A stretch of 64,000 nt of DNA from Bradyrhizobium sp. 1(2017) (GTDB taxonomy: Bacteria; Pseudomonadota; Alphaproteobacteria; Rhizobiales; Xanthobacteraceae), in the NCBI RefSeq assembly GCF_011602485.2, contig NZ_CP050022.2:3368001-3432000 (forward strand), in the 5' to 3' direction. The notes beneath the pieces are model-generated. The model was not told the origin of the DNA. It made no database searches and saw nothing but the letters and a program-made list of their open reading frames with translations. Positions 63,763 to 64,000 of the stretch are shown here, piece by piece. The position numbers and the translations under genes are program-made. Numbering within the stretch: the first letter of the stretch is position 1; each line of letters begins with the position of its first letter.

Positions 63763-63793
63763 GCGGACCGGTGTTCAGCCGGTCCGCTTTTTT
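63763..63793 (+). terminator. Rho-independent terminator
   Basis: Perfect 9-base stem GCGGACCGG (63763-63771) and CCGGTCCGC (63779-63787) with a 7-base loop, followed by six T on the plus strand. It ends the upstream small gene. The stop codon of the opposite-strand DUF763 gene lies in the loop, so both genes end at this element. Confidence 0.85.
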
Positions 63794-64000
63794 GTGGCCG
63801 CGAGATCGCGCTCCCACCCGAACACGGAGCGGCCGTCGAGATCGGGCGAGGCGGCGCGCTCGCCGGCGATGTAGGCCTCGACCGAGGGCCCTCGTGCGGT
63901 CCGTTCCAGCCGCCGCGCCTGATCGTCGAGCCGCTTGATCGCCTGCATCTCTTCCTCGCGCCCGAGCTTGGCGTTCTGGATCGCGCCCTTGAGCACGCGA
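63775..64000 (-). CDS. DUF763 family protein (C-terminal part, runs off the window)
   Basis: The last ~75 residues of a DUF763 protein. The end NAKLGREEEMQAIKRLDD, QARRLERTARGPSVEAY, IAGERAASPDLDGRSVF and GWERD match the conserved C-terminus of that family. The gene continues beyond base 64000, so the real start is outside. DUF763 function is not established. Its stop lies within the terminator stem-loop of the convergent gene. Confidence 0.88.
   Translation of the reverse strand, partial: RVLKGAIQNAKLGREEEMQAIKRLDDQARRLERTARGPSVEAYIAGERAASPDLDGRSVFGWERDLAATKKRTG

Overview
The window looks like chromosomal DNA of a Bradyrhizobium-type alphaproteobacterium. It is GC-rich, uses GTG and TTG starts freely, and carries several markers typical of that group: a coxMNOP-like alternative cytochrome oxidase operon, an acpXL/lpxXL cluster for very-long-chain fatty acid lipid A, tandem kup genes, DUF2865 and DUF763 proteins, and hairpin-rich intergenic repeats of the kind common between genes in these genomes. 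No rRNA, tRNA, CRISPR array, insertion sequence or prophage was seen.

Layout. (1) 0-4.3 kb: a minus-strand operon (group D flavin monooxygenase, FMN reductase, alpha/beta hydrolase, cupin) diverges from a LuxR-type regulator with an autoinducer-binding-like domain. It looks like a small catabolic or modification unit of unknown substrate. (2) 4.4-9 kb: an alpha/beta hydrolase, then a housekeeping run (class II DAHP synthase, dgkA, nadE). (3) 9-13.5 kb: a five-gene minus-strand terminal oxidase operon (subunits II, I, III, III, IV-like), divergent from a DUF2189 membrane protein. (4) 15-27 kb: DUF2865 and a small exported protein, then cysS, a 37-aa membrane ORF, a GNAT, cimA, a VOC protein, a LOG protein, an Atm1-like ABC exporter, psd-pssA and an RraA-like protein. 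(5) 27-33 kb: motA-motB and two tandem kup genes. (6) 33-35.7 kb: rhodanese, aminotransferase and a polyamine-type binding protein. (7) 35.8-40.1 kb: the acpXL-fabZXL-fabF2XL-fabF1XL-lpxXL operon. (8) 40.3-44.4 kb: small hypothetical genes, a ParB-like protein and a HerA-like ATPase. (9) 44.7-61.3 kb: a catabolic island. (10) 61.4 kb to the end: a cytochrome P450, small hypothetical proteins and the C-terminal end of a DUF763 gene.

The catabolic island is the most interesting part. It encodes a molybdenum nicotinate hydroxylase (NicA plus cytochrome-fused NicB), a 6-hydroxynicotinate reductase, an enamidase, a branched-chain-type ABC importer, a MarR regulator and a ferredoxin-NADP reductase. 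Together these are the first steps of the reductive nicotinate route known from Eubacterium barkeri, in an organism that appears to respire. Related palindromes built on ATC(A/G)TT(C/T)GT half-sites lie in front of nicA, hnr, ena/fpr and an extradiol dioxygenase gene, and so define a probable MarR regulon. Directly after hnr is a UPF0280 gene with ApbE-like motifs. The characterised 6-hydroxynicotinate reductase carries a covalently bound flavin, so UPF0280 is a good candidate for its dedicated flavin transferase, with an RnfG/NosR-like threonine motif in the reductase as the candidate target. A DUF1185 gene in the same operon has no assigned role.
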